Of a stretch of 64,000 bases of DNA, positions 1 through 8,450 are shown one piece after another (position 1 is the first letter of the stretch; each line of letters opens with the position of its first letter). Position numbers and translations under genes: made by a program. The DNA lies in assembly GCF_900112375.1 (NCBI RefSeq), contig NZ_FOLS01000008.1:124001-188000 (forward strand), in the 5' to 3' direction. The DNA is from Pseudomonas citronellolis. GTDB lineage: Bacteria; Pseudomonadota; Gammaproteobacteria; Pseudomonadales; Pseudomonadaceae. A model generated the notes under the pieces. That model saw nothing but the letters and a program-made list of their open reading frames with translations, did not search any database and was not told the DNA's origin.

Positions 1-634
1 CGAGCGGGTGCGCGCGCAGCGGCTGATCCGCCGCGAGGACATGCCGCCGCCCGAGCGCAAGCTGGAGCTGCTGGAGCTGACCATCCGGCGGCTGACGGGG
101 GAGGGCTATGCGTACATCGGCATGGACCACTTCGCGCTGCCCGACGACGAACTCACCGTGGCCCGCGCCAGGGGCACGCTGCAACGCAATTTCCAGGGCT
201 ATTCGACGCATGCCGACTGCGACCTGATCGCGCTGGGCGTGTCGTCGATCAGCAAGGTCGGCGACACCTACGGGCAGAACGTGAAGGAGCTGTCGCAGTA
301 CTACGCGCGCCTCGACGAGGGCCTGCTGCCGGTGCACAAGGGCTACCGGCTGACCGACGACGACCGCCTGCGCCGCGAGGTGATAGGCGCGCTGATGTGC
401 CATGGCCGCGTGGACTACGCGCCGCTGGAGGCGCGCCACGGCATCCGTTTCAGCGAGTATTTCGCAGGCTCGCTGCGGCAGTTGCAGGAGCAGGTCGACG
501 ACGGACTGGTGGAGCTGCGCGACGACGCGCTGATCCTGCTGCCCCAGGGCCAGTTGATGATGCGCAGCGTGGCGATGGCCTTCGATGCCTACCTGGGCGG
601 CGAGCAGCAGGAGCGTTTCTCGCGCACGATCTGA
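1..634 (+). CDS. hemN: Oxygen-independent coproporphyrinogen III oxidase HemN, C-terminal part
   Basis: Only the last ~210 residues are present; the frame is open to the left edge (reading from base 2) and about 250 N-terminal residues, including the radical-SAM CxxxCxxC motif, lie outside. HemN decarboxylates coproporphyrinogen III to protoporphyrinogen IX in anaerobic heme synthesis. Recognisable stretches are GYAYIGMDHFALPDDEL, the substrate-binding region GYSTHADCDLIALGVSSIS, the winged C-terminal HemN domain (DDRLRREVIGALMCHGRVDY) and the typical FSRTI ending. The gene converges with nasA; 46 bases separate the two stop codons. No terminator is obvious in that gap. Confidence 0.93.
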   Translation, partial: ERVRAQRLIRREDMPPPERKLELLELTIRRLTGEGYAYIGMDHFALPDDELTVARARGTLQRNFQGYSTHADCDLIALGVSSISKVGDTYGQNVKELSQYYARLDEGLLPVHKGYRLTDDDRLRREVIGALMCHGRVDYAPLEARHGIRFSEYFAGSLRQLQEQVDDGLVELRDDALILLPQGQLMMRSVAMAFDAYLGGEQQERFSRTI

Positions 635-680
635 GGCGGGGCGACGCTGGAATCCGCCGGCCGTCGAAGCAAAGGGCCCC

Positions 681-3600
681 TCAATAGACGTCGCGCAGGT
701 AGCGCTTCTGCTCGCTCAACGAGCGTACGTATTGCGCCGCGGCCTCCTCGTCGAGGCCGCCGTGGGCCCGGACGAGGTCCCGCAGCGCCTGGTCGACGTC
801 CCTGGCCATGCGGCTGGCGTCCCCGCAGACGTAGAGGTTCGCGCCTTCTTCCAGCCAGCGCCAGAGTTCGGCGCCGTGCTCGCGCATGCGGTCCTGCACG
901 TAGATCTTCTCCGCCTGGTCGCGGGAGAAGGCCAGGCTCAGGTGGGTGAGCAGGCCGTCCTTGTGCATCGCTTCCAGTTCGTCCCGGTAGTAGTAGTCGG
1001 TGGCGGCATGCTGTTCGCCGAAGAACAGCCAGTTGCGCCCGCCATCGCCGCGCGCCCGGCGTTCGTGGAGGAAGCCACGGAAGGGCGCCACGCCGGTGCC
1101 CGGGCCGATCATCACCATCGGCCGGTCGCCCTGTTCGGGGACGCGGAAGTGCCGGGACGCTTGCACGAACAGCGGTACCCGCGCCTCGCCGGCCCGGTCG
1201 GCCAGGTAGGTCGAGGCCACGCCCTTGCGCCGGCCGTAGCGGACGGCCGAGACGGTCAGCTGGACCTCGCCGGCCTGGGCCCTGGGGCTGGAGGCGATGG
1301 AGTAGAGGCGCGGTTGCAGGCGCTTGAGGGCGCCCAGCAGTTCGCCGGCGTCATGGCGGGCCGGGAACAGCTGCAGCACGTCGGCCAGTTGCCGTCCCCA
1401 TAGCCAGTCCTTGAGTTCGGCCTTGCGCGGCCCCAGCAGCTCGCGCAGTTCCGCCCGGCCGCTGCGCTCGGCGACCAGGGCCAGGGCTTCGGCGCTGGGC
1501 CGGGCAATCTCGTAGCAGTCCGTGAGCGCCGTGCGCAGCGGCATGTCGCCGAGCTTGGCGACGCTCACGACCTGTTCCCCGTCCAGGCCGGCGAGCTGCA
1601 GCACTTCCTCGACCAGCTCCGGGCAGTTGCGTGGCCATACGCCGAGGGCGTCGCCGGCTTCGTACTGCAGGCCCGAATCGTCCAGGGCGAAGGCGAACTG
1701 GCGGGTGTCCTTGCTGGCGCCTTCGCCGTTCAGCCGGCGGTTGAGGGTCAGGCGCAGGGGCGCGGGGTGGTCTTTGCTTATCGCTGCCGGCGCTACGGTT
1801 TTTTCCTTGGGGGGCTCGGTGGGGGCGGGCGTTCCGGGTTCCAGCCGGGCCAGCAACTCGCCCAGCCAGCGTTCCGCGCTTTCCTCGAAGTCGGTGTCGC
1901 AGTCGATGCGCGCGCCCAGCCGGTTGGCGCCCAGCTCGGCCAGGCGGCGGTCGAGGTTCTTGCCGTGCTGGCAGAACTGGTCGTAGCTGGGGTCGCCCAG
2001 GGCGAGCACGCAATAGCGCAGGTGGCTCAGGTCCGGCGCGCCGGCGTTGAGCGTTTCCCAGAAGCTGCGGCCGTTGTCCGGCGGGTCGCCGTCGCCGAAG
2101 GTGCTGCTGAGCAGCACCAGGTTGCGCACGCTGCCGAGCCTCTCCGTCGTGTAGCTGTCCATGGCGGCCAGTTCCACGCTGCAGCCCAGGGTTTCCAGGC
2201 GCTTGGCGACGCGCTCGGCCAGGGCTTCGGCGTTGCCGGTCTGCGAGGCCCAGAGCAGGGTGACGGGGGCCGTGCCGGCCGCTTGCGGGGCGGGTTGTAT
2301 CGGCTGGGCGGGCGCTTCGAACAGCGCCGGCTGCAGCTGGCCGGCGCGGCTGAACAGGCCGGCCAGCATGCCGTCGAGCCAGAGGCGCGTCGGCGCGGCC
2401 AGGGGCGCGCTGGCGGGCAGGCTGGGCACGCCCGCATTAGGGTTGATGCGTAGGCCGCCGACGAAGCCGCTCATGTAGGCGCGCTCGGGCTCGCTCAGGG
2501 GCGGCGGCGTCGTGCCGGACACACCGAGCAGGGCGGCGAATGCATCGACGGGGGCCATATCGATCTCCTCGGACAGGGGCGGCGGGGTGAACGGGGCGCC
2601 CGTGGCGGCAGGCGTCTCCAGAAACTGGTGGTCGATCAGTTCGACGCGGCGCAGGCTGACGGCGCAGAACTTGAACTCCGGCTGCTGCGACAGCGGGTCG
2701 ATGGCATCGCTGGTGACGGCGTTGATCGCCAGGTTGTCGCCGTACAGGTCGTTCCAGTGGAAGGGCGCGAAGCAGCCGCCGGGCAGCACCCGGTCGGTCA
2801 CCACCACGGGCAGCACGGCCTGGCCGCGGCGCGAGCGGATCTCCAGGTGGTCCTTGTCGCGCACGCCGAGGCTCTGCGCGTCTTCCGGGTGGACCTCGAC
2901 GAAGGGGCCGGGGTTGAGCTTGTTGAGGGTGGCGATCTTCCCGGTCTTGGTCAGGGTGTGCCACTGGTGCTGCAGGCGGCCGGTGTTGAGCACGAAGGGG
3001 TAGTCGGCGTCGGGCATTTCCGCCGGGTCGAGGTGCGGCCGGGCGAAGAACCGCGCCTTGCCCGTCGGGGTGGGGAAGGCCAGGCGTGGCCGCGAACCGT
3101 CCTCGTGGAGCCTGGGTTTCTGGCTGATGCCGTCGTTGAGGTAGCGGATCGGCGCGCGGTCCTCACCTTGGGCATCGGCGCAGGGCCATTGCAGCGGGGT
3201 CTCGCGCAGGCGCGGATGGCTGGCGCCGCGGATGTCGTAGCCGGTCTTGGGGTTGTGGAAGCGCTTGATCTCCTCGAACACCTCGGCCGCCGAGGCGTAG
3301 CTGAAGGCTTCGGCGAAGCCCATGGCGCAGGCCACTTCGGCGATGATGCGCCAGTCCGCCAGGGCTTCGCCGGGCGGCTCCACGGCCTGCTGCATCAGCG
3401 TGAGGTTGCGTTCGGAGTTGATCATCACGCCTTCGGCCTCGGCCCACAGGGCGCCGGGCAGCAGCACGTCGGCGTAGCGGTTGGTCTCGGTGTCGAGGAA
3501 GGCGTCCTGGACGATCACCAGTTCCGCGGCCTTCAGGCCCTCGATGACCTTGCCTCGGTTGGCGACGCTGGCCACCGGGTTGGTGCAGATGATCCAGCAG

Positions 3601-4790
3601 GCCTTGACCTTCCCGGCCGCCATGTCCTCGAACAGGGCGATGGTCCCGCCGCCCAGGCGGGTGTGCAGGGTGCCTTCCGGCACGCCCCAGGCTCGCTCGA
3701 CGAAGGCCCGGTCGTCCTCCACCAGCACCGAGCGCTGCCCCGGCAGCCCCGGCCCCATGTAGCCCATCTCGCGGCCGCCCATGGCGTTGGGCTGGCCGGT
3801 GAGGGAGAAGGGGCCGCTACCGCTCTGGCAGATCTTGCCGGTGGCCAGGTGCAGGTTGCACAGGGCGTTGGTGTTCCAGGTGCCGTGGGTCGATTGGTTC
3901 AGGCCCATGGTCCAGCAGCTCATCCAGGCGCCGGCCTCGCCGATCCATTGCGCGGCCTGGCGCAGGGCCGCGGGGTCGAGGCCGGTCAGCTCGGCGACCC
4001 GTTCCGGCGTGTAGTCGTCGAGCAATGGCGGCAGCTCTTCCCAGCCTTCGGTGAATTCGGCGATGAACTGCGCATCGGTGTGGCCGTTGGCGTGCAGCAG
4101 GTGGAGCAGGCCGTTGAGCAGCGCCAGGTCGGTGCCGGGGCGTATCTGCAGGAACAGGTCGGCCTTCTCGGCGGTGGCGTTGCGCCGCGGGTCGACGACG
4201 ATCAGCTTGGCCCCGGCCTTGATCCTGTCCATCAGGCGCAGGAAGAGGATGGGGTGACAGTCGGCCATGTTGGCGCCGATGACGAAGAACACCTCGGCCT
4301 TGTCGAAGTCCTGGTACGAGCCGGGCGGGCCGTCGGCGCCGAGGGAGAGCTTGTAGCCGCTGCCGGCGCTGGCCATGCACAGGCGCGAGTTGGACTCGAT
4401 CTGGTTGGTGCCGACGTAGCCCTTGGCCAGTTTGTTGACCAGGTATTGCGCCTCCAGCGACATCTGCCCGGAGACGTAGAAGGCGAGGGCGTCGGGGCCA
4501 TGTGCGTCGAGGATGCCCCGCAGCCGCCTGGCGGTGGCGGCGATGGCTTCGGCGACCGGGGTTCGCACCGGTTCGCGGGCCCGCTCGCTGCGCAGGTAGG
4601 CGTGCTCCATGCGGCCGGATTCGGCGATCGCCTGGTTGCAGGTGCTGCCCTTGGTGCACAGGCGGCCGAAGTTGGTCGGGTGCTGCTTGTCGCCCACCAC
4701 CTTGGCCACGCGGCCGTCCCGTACCTGCATGACGATGCCGCAGCCGACGCCGCAGTAGGGACACACGCTCCGAATCGTCTTTTCCGCCAT
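681..4790 (-). CDS. nasA: Assimilatory nitrate reductase fused to a CysJ-like flavoprotein reductase
   Basis: 1369 residues. Residues 1-~720 are a NasA-type molybdenum bis-MGD nitrate reductase: the N-terminal [4Fe-4S] ligands are Cys10, Cys13, Cys17 and Cys45 (CPYCGVGC...LCTKG), followed by molybdopterin and dinucleotide-binding domains. From ~842 a flavodoxin domain begins (LLWASQTGNAEALAERV). It is followed by CysJ-type FAD and NADPH domains (RLYSIASSPRA, MIGPGTGVAPFRGFL) ending in YLRDVY like sulfite reductase alpha subunits. The electron donor module is therefore built in. This fusion is known in some pseudomonads, while PAO1-type NasA is shorter. Start chosen at MAEKTIRS rather than the ATG six codons upstream, because it matches the family N-terminus. 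It is divergent from nirBD, with a sigma-54-like promoter and attenuator upstream. Confidence 0.93.
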   Translation of the reverse strand: MAEKTIRSVCPYCGVGCGIVMQVRDGRVAKVVGDKQHPTNFGRLCTKGSTCNQAIAESGRMEHAYLRSERAREPVRTPVAEAIAATARRLRGILDAHGPDALAFYVSGQMSLEAQYLVNKLAKGYVGTNQIESNSRLCMASAGSGYKLSLGADGPPGSYQDFDKAEVFFVIGANMADCHPILFLRLMDRIKAGAKLIVVDPRRNATAEKADLFLQIRPGTDLALLNGLLHLLHANGHTDAQFIAEFTEGWEELPPLLDDYTPERVAELTGLDPAALRQAAQWIGEAGAWMSCWTMGLNQSTHGTWNTNALCNLHLATGKICQSGSGPFSLTGQPNAMGGREMGYMGPGLPGQRSVLVEDDRAFVERAWGVPEGTLHTRLGGGTIALFEDMAAGKVKACWIICTNPVASVANRGKVIEGLKAAELVIVQDAFLDTETNRYADVLLPGALWAEAEGVMINSERNLTLMQQAVEPPGEALADWRIIAEVACAMGFAEAFSYASAAEVFEEIKRFHNPKTGYDIRGASHPRLRETPLQWPCADAQGEDRAPIRYLNDGISQKPRLHEDGSRPRLAFPTPTGKARFFARPHLDPAEMPDADYPFVLNTGRLQHQWHTLTKTGKIATLNKLNPGPFVEVHPEDAQSLGVRDKDHLEIRSRRGQAVLPVVVTDRVLPGGCFAPFHWNDLYGDNLAINAVTSDAIDPLSQQPEFKFCAVSLRRVELIDHQFLETPAATGAPFTPPPLSEEIDMAPVDAFAALLGVSGTTPPPLSEPERAYMSGFVGGLRINPNAGVPSLPASAPLAAPTRLWLDGMLAGLFSRAGQLQPALFEAPAQPIQPAPQAAGTAPVTLLWASQTGNAEALAERVAKRLETLGCSVELAAMDSYTTERLGSVRNLVLLSSTFGDGDPPDNGRSFWETLNAGAPDLSHLRYCVLALGDPSYDQFCQHGKNLDRRLAELGANRLGARIDCDTDFEESAERWLGELLARLEPGTPAPTEPPKEKTVAPAAISKDHPAPLRLTLNRRLNGEGASKDTRQFAFALDDSGLQYEAGDALGVWPRNCPELVEEVLQLAGLDGEQVVSVAKLGDMPLRTALTDCYEIARPSAEALALVAERSGRAELRELLGPRKAELKDWLWGRQLADVLQLFPARHDAGELLGALKRLQPRLYSIASSPRAQAGEVQLTVSAVRYGRRKGVASTYLADRAGEARVPLFVQASRHFRVPEQGDRPMVMIGPGTGVAPFRGFLHERRARGDGGRNWLFFGEQHAATDYYYRDELEAMHKDGLLTHLSLAFSRDQAEKIYVQDRMREHGAELWRWLEEGANLYVCGDASRMARDVDQALRDLVRAHGGLDEEAAAQYVRSLSEQKRYLRDVY

Positions 4791-4813
4791 GGGTCTTTCC
4801 GTCCGCAAAAAGC

Positions 4814-4858
4814 AAAAACGCCATGCGACCCTCCGCGCAAGGCGGGGGTGGCACGGCG
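4814..4858 (-). terminator. Leader terminator (attenuator) of nasA
   Basis: On the minus strand an imperfect GC-rich hairpin, with outer arms GCACGGCG/CGCCATGC as read on the plus strand (4851-4858 and 4819-4826), runs directly into TTTTTGCTTTTT and ends about 24 bases before the nasA ATG. An intrinsic terminator inside the 5' leader would block nasA unless antiterminated. This fits NasT/ANTAR control, seen more completely upstream of nirB. Confidence 0.7.
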
Positions 4859-4872
4859 TCGTCGTCGTGGTC

Positions 4873-4895
4873 GAGGCGGTCGGCGTTGACCGCTC
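4873..4895 (-). promoter_or_regulatory. ANTAR-type hexaloop hairpin (P1) in nasA leader RNA
   Basis: Minus-strand RNA forms GCGGTC-AACGCC-GACCGC: a 6-bp stem closed by a hexaloop with A at position 1 and G at position 4, the signature of ANTAR antiterminator targets. Two more pairs form below a single bulged C. It lies just after the predicted transcription start and before the leader terminator. The second hairpin (P2) overlapping the terminator is not clearly resolved here. Confidence 0.6.
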
Positions 4896-4907
4896 GGGGC
4901 TAGCTCA

Positions 4908-4923
4908 GGCAATGCCTGTGCCA
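4908..4923 (-). promoter_or_regulatory. Sigma-54 (RpoN) promoter of nasA
   Basis: Minus strand TGGCACAGGCATTGCC matches the -24/-12 consensus TGGCACG-N4-TTGCW at nearly every position. The predicted start falls about 12 bases downstream, just ahead of the P1 hairpin. This fits NtrC-dependent nitrogen control of nitrate assimilation. Confidence 0.7.
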
Positions 4924-5210
4924 GGTTCGGGAAACCGCCTGTGTGCTTGGGGCGAAGACCCTGGCCGGTTGCGCCCGGGCACGGCATTGCCATGGTGCTG
5001 CGGGGTGTCGGCGTAGAGGGCTGCTTGCCTGCGGGGTGGTGCTCGCCTGCGCCGGTGAATGGGGCACGCTTGCCGTTCTGCGCACCGTTTTGGCTCGCCT
5101 GTCGAGCCGAGGCGCGCCAGGGGCGCAGGCCGGTCGGAAGGCCGTGACTAGCTGTCCAGCCCAGGTATTGCGGGGGCGCAGGGGCTCGGCGAAGGGTTCT
5201 CCAGCAAGGC

Positions 5211-5226
5211 TGGCATGGAGCCTGCT
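5211..5226 (+). promoter_or_regulatory. Probable sigma-54 promoter of nirBD
   Basis: TGGCATGGAGCCTGCT resembles TGGCACG-N4-TTGCW with two mismatches, and keeps the GG and GC at -24/-12 with correct spacing. It lies ~75 bases upstream of the first leader hairpin. Confidence 0.5.
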
Positions 5227-5300
5227 AGAACACTCTCGTGCCCACCGACGAGGCGGGCCACCCGGACGATCAACGCCGATCGACGACCCGGGGTACCAGG

Positions 5301-5356
5301 TGCATCGGGCAGCGTGGCCCGATGGCACCCTCAGAATGAACAGGCAAAGGCGCCTG
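5301..5356 (+). promoter_or_regulatory. NasT/ANTAR antiterminator RNA (P1 and P2 hexaloop hairpins) of nirBD
   Basis: P1 is CATCGGGC-AGCGTG-GCCCGATG (5303-5324), a perfect 8-bp stem extended by two pairs below a bulged G. P2 is CAGGC-AAAGGC-GCCTG (5341-5356). Both hexaloops have A at position 1 and G at position 4, the ANTAR-recognition signature. The 3' arm of P2 (GCCTG) is also part of the 5' arm of the following terminator, so P2 and terminator exclude each other. This is the dual-hairpin arrangement bound by NasT; nasS/nasT themselves are not in this window. Confidence 0.85.
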
Positions 5357-5383
5357 GAGTCGCGAGACTCCAGGCGCCTTTTT
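5346..5383 (+). terminator. Attenuator terminator in nirBD leader
   Basis: A perfect 13-bp stem GGCGCCTGGAGTC/GACTCCAGGCGCC closed by a GCGA tetraloop (5362-5365) is followed by TTTTTGTTTT. It sits 40 bases before the nirB start codon, so it can only act as a regulated attenuator. Confidence 0.9.
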
Positions 5384-5423
5384 GTTTTCCGCTGCAAAAC
5401 CGTTGAGCTTGCCGGGGGCTTCC

Positions 5424-7985
5424 ATGAACTCCAACGTCGCTACCTTCAATGCCGTGCAAACCCTGGTCGTGATCGGCAATGGCATGGTCGGCCACCACTG
5501 CGTCGAACAACTGGTCGAGCGCGGTGCGCTGGGCCGCTACCACATTCATGTGTTCAGCGAGGAGCCGCTGCGCGCCTACGACCGGGTGCACCTCTCCGAA
5601 TACTTCGGTGGCCGCGATGCCGAGTCGCTGGCGCTGGGCGAGGCCGGGCTGTACCAGCGGCCGGGCGTCACCCTGCACCTTGGCGTGGCGGTGCTGGAGA
5701 TCGACCGCGCGCGTCGCGAGGTGGTCACCGCCGAGGGCCGCCACGCCTATGACAAGCTGGTGCTGGCCACCGGTTCCTATCCCTTCGTGCCGCCCATCGA
5801 GGGCGCGCAGGGCGATGCCTGCCTGGTCTACCGCACCCTGGCCGACCTCGACGGCATTCGCGCGGCGGCGGCCAATGCCCGCCGTGGCGTGGTGGTGGGC
5901 GGCGGCCTGCTCGGGCTGGAGGCGGCCAATGCGCTGAAATCCCTCGGCCTGGAATCCCATGTGGTGGAGTTCGCCCCGCGACTGATGCCGGTGCAGCTCG
6001 ACGAGCAGGGCGGTGCGGCGCTGAAGGCGCGGATCGAGGCGCTGGGCGTCGGCGTGCACCTGTCCAGGGCCACCCAGTCGGTCACGGCCGGCGAGGCGTA
6101 TCGCTACCGGATGAATTTCGCCGGCGGGGATTTCCTCGAAACCGACCTGATCGTCTTCTCCGCCGGCATCCGCCCGCAGGACGCCCTGGCCCGCCAATGC
6201 GCCCTGGAGCTCGGCCCGCGCGGCGGCGTCGCCATCGACGGCCGGTGTTTGACCGGCGATCCGGACATCTTCGCCATCGGCGAATGCGCGGCCTGGAACG
6301 GCAGCATCTTCGGGCTGGTCGCGCCGGGCTACCAGATGGCACGAACCGTCGCCGCGACGCTTTGTGGCGAGCAAGCCGAACCCTTCATGGGCGCGGACAT
6401 GTCGACCAAGCTCAAGCTGCTCGGCGTCGACGTCGGCTCCATCGGCGATGCCCAGGGGGCACTGCCGGGGGCGCGCAGCTACCGCTTCATCGACGAGGCC
6501 AGCTCCAGCTACCGCCGGCTGGTGGTCTCCGCCGACGGCAAGCAGGCCCTCGGCGCGGTGCTGGTGGGCGACAACAGCTACTACGACACCCTGCTGCAAT
6601 ACGTGCAGAACGGCATCCCGCTGCCGGCCGACCCGTCCAGCCTGATCCTGCCGCTGGGCGAGGCGGCCCCGGCGCTGGGCGCCGACGCGCTGCCGGCGAC
6701 CGCCACCGTGTGTTCGTGCCACAACGTCAGCAAGGGGGCGATCTGCGCGGCCATCGACGGCGGCTGCAGCGACCTGGCCGGTCTCAAGGCCTGCACCAAG
6801 GCCGCCACCGGCTGCGGCGGTTGCGCCGGGCTGCTCAAGCAGGTCTTCGAGCACGAGCTGAGCGCGCGCGGCGTGGCGGTGGACAAGAGCCTCTGCGAGC
6901 ACTTCGCCTACACCCGCCAGGGGTTGTACGACATCGTCCGCGTGGAAGGCATCCAGACCTTCGACGAGCTGCTGGCCAGGCACGGTAAGGGCCACGTCGG
7001 TTGCGACATCTGCAAGCCGGCGGTCGGCTCGATCCTCGCGTCCTGCTGGAACCGGCCTATCCAGGAGCCCTGGCTGGTGCCACTGCAGGACACCAACGAC
7101 ACCTTCATGGCCAACATGCAGAAGAACGGCACCTACTCGGTGGTGCCGCGCATCCCCGGCGGCGAGGTCACCCCGGATGGGCTGATCGCCATCGGCGCGG
7201 TGGCGAAGAAGTACGACCTCTACACCAAGATCACCGGCGGCCAGCGCATCGACCTGTTCGGCGCGCAACTGCACGAGCTGCCGGACATCTGGGCCGAGCT
7301 GATCGCCGCCGGCTTCGAGACCGGGCATGCCTACGGCAAGTCCACCCGCACGGTGAAGTCCTGCGTCGGCAGCACCTGGTGCCGCTACGGCGTGCAGGAC
7401 AGCGTGAAGATGGCCCTGGACATCGAGCACCGCTACAAGGGCCTGCGCTCGCCGCACAAGCTGAAGTTCGCGGTCTCCGGCTGCACCCGCGAGTGCGCCG
7501 AGGCGCAGAGCAAGGACGTCGGCGTGATCGCCACGGAGAAGGGCTGGAACCTCTACGTCTGCGGCAACGGCGGCATGCGCCCGCGCCACGCCGAGCTGTT
7601 CGCCACCGACCTGGACGACGACACGCTGATCCGCTACATCGACCGCTTCCTGATGTTCTACATCCGCACCGCCGACCGGCTGCAGCGCACCTCGGTGTGG
7701 CGCGAGGGCCTGGAGGGCGGGCTGGACTACCTGAAGGCGGTGGTCATCGACGACAGCCTGGGCCTGGGCGCCGAACTGGAAGCGCAGATGCAGGTGGTGG
7801 TGGACCGCTACGAATGCGAGTGGGCCAACGCCCTCCAGGACGCGGAAAAGCTCAAGCGCTTCCGCACCTTCGTCAACGACGCGCGCCCCGACCCGAGCGT
7901 GCATTTCGTCAAGGAGCGTGGCCAGCGCCGGCCGGTCCGCGCCCATGAACTCCACCTGATACCCGTAGCCGAGGAGATGGTCTGA
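5424..7985 (+). CDS. nirB: NAD(P)H nitrite reductase, large subunit
   Basis: 853 residues. Reduces nitrite to ammonium in the cytoplasm using FAD, [2Fe-2S], [4Fe-4S] and siroheme. An N-terminal pyridine-nucleotide oxidoreductase part (LVVIGNGMVGHHCVEQL, GGGLLGLEAANAL) is followed by a BFD-like [2Fe-2S] domain near residue 431 (VCSCHNVSKG with GCGGCAGLL). The C-terminal siroheme/[4Fe-4S] lobes carry Cys ligands in KSCVGSTWCRYG (~645) and SGCTRECAEA (~685). Start ATG 5424 is preceded by a GGGGG-rich ribosome site; a TTG 14 codons upstream lies inside the terminator U-tract and is unlikely. The stop overlaps the nirD start (TGATG). Expression should depend on sigma-54 and leader antitermination. 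Confidence 0.95.
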   Translation: MNSNVATFNAVQTLVVIGNGMVGHHCVEQLVERGALGRYHIHVFSEEPLRAYDRVHLSEYFGGRDAESLALGEAGLYQRPGVTLHLGVAVLEIDRARREVVTAEGRHAYDKLVLATGSYPFVPPIEGAQGDACLVYRTLADLDGIRAAAANARRGVVVGGGLLGLEAANALKSLGLESHVVEFAPRLMPVQLDEQGGAALKARIEALGVGVHLSRATQSVTAGEAYRYRMNFAGGDFLETDLIVFSAGIRPQDALARQCALELGPRGGVAIDGRCLTGDPDIFAIGECAAWNGSIFGLVAPGYQMARTVAATLCGEQAEPFMGADMSTKLKLLGVDVGSIGDAQGALPGARSYRFIDEASSSYRRLVVSADGKQALGAVLVGDNSYYDTLLQYVQNGIPLPADPSSLILPLGEAAPALGADALPATATVCSCHNVSKGAICAAIDGGCSDLAGLKACTKAATGCGGCAGLLKQVFEHELSARGVAVDKSLCEHFAYTRQGLYDIVRVEGIQTFDELLARHGKGHVGCDICKPAVGSILASCWNRPIQEPWLVPLQDTNDTFMANMQKNGTYSVVPRIPGGEVTPDGLIAIGAVAKKYDLYTKITGGQRIDLFGAQLHELPDIWAELIAAGFETGHAYGKSTRTVKSCVGSTWCRYGVQDSVKMALDIEHRYKGLRSPHKLKFAVSGCTRECAEAQSKDVGVIATEKGWNLYVCGNGGMRPRHAELFATDLDDDTLIRYIDRFLMFYIRTADRLQRTSVWREGLEGGLDYLKAVVIDDSLGLGAELEAQMQVVVDRYECEWANALQDAEKLKRFRTFVNDARPDPSVHFVKERGQRRPVRAHELHLIPVAEEMV

Positions 7986-8368
7986 TGGCCCAACTGAGCG
8001 CACAACTTATCGATAGCCGACCGCTCGACAGCGACTGGCAGGACCTCTGTTCCCGCGACGACCTGGTGGCGGACTCGGGCGTGGTGGCCTGGGTCGGCGG
8101 CGTGCAGGTCGCGCTGTTCTACCTGCCGGGCTCGGCCCGGGGCCGCCAGCTCTACGCCGTGGAAAACCGCGACCCGCTGTCCGGCGCCAACGTCATCGGC
8201 CGCGGCATCGTCGGCTGCCTTGGCGGCGAGCTGGTGGTGGCCGCCCCGCTGTACAAACAGCACTTCCGCCTGGAGGACGGCGCTTGCCTGGAGTTTCCCG
8301 AGCAGCAATTGCGCGTATGGCCGGTGCGCCTGCGCGGCGACATGGTGGAAATTGGTTCGATGGCCTGA
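7985..8368 (+). CDS. nirD: Nitrite reductase small subunit NirD
   Basis: 127 residues, a Rieske-fold subunit that accompanies NirB. As in other NirD proteins, the CxH...CxxH cluster ligands are absent, so it has the fold without the iron-sulfur centre. Typical segments are WVGGVQVALFYL, YAVENRDPLSGANVIGRGIVG and LKxHFRLEDG-like YKQHFRLEDGACLE. The start overlaps the nirB stop by one base, so translation is coupled. It is the last gene of the operon and is followed by a bidirectional terminator. Confidence 0.94.
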   Translation: MAQLSAQLIDSRPLDSDWQDLCSRDDLVADSGVVAWVGGVQVALFYLPGSARGRQLYAVENRDPLSGANVIGRGIVGCLGGELVVAAPLYKQHFRLEDGACLEFPEQQLRVWPVRLRGDMVEIGSMA

Positions 8369-8408
8369 GGCGAGGCTGCGCATGGGGGCGGCATCGCCCT
8401 GACCCATT

Positions 8409-8440
8409 CCCCACGGCGCCGCCATGACGGCGCTGCGGGG
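8409..8440. terminator. Bidirectional terminator between nirD and the amidohydrolase-like gene
   Basis: CCCCACGGCGCCG / CGGCGCTGCGGGG arms (one mismatch, one wobble) around CCATGA form a 13-bp stem between two converging genes. T-tracts are short, so strength is uncertain. Confidence 0.55.
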
Positions 8441-8450
8441 TTGGCGCTAC

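Noticed and set aside
2628-4889. Long plus-strand open frame opposite nasA
   Set aside because: Gly/Val/Ala/Gln-rich composition typical of the antisense of high-GC genes; no motif, and the opposite strand has an unmistakable nitrate reductase.
4960-5010. Possible NtrC enhancer (GCAC...GTGC) between nasA and nirB
   Set aside because: GCACGGCATTGCCATGGTGC has the end bases but spacing of 20 rather than 17 and poor inner match; not enough to annotate.
5331-8003. Minus-strand 890-codon frame opposite nirB
   Set aside because: Antisense shadow of nirB; composition of repeated H/Q/V/G/A and no recognisable domain.
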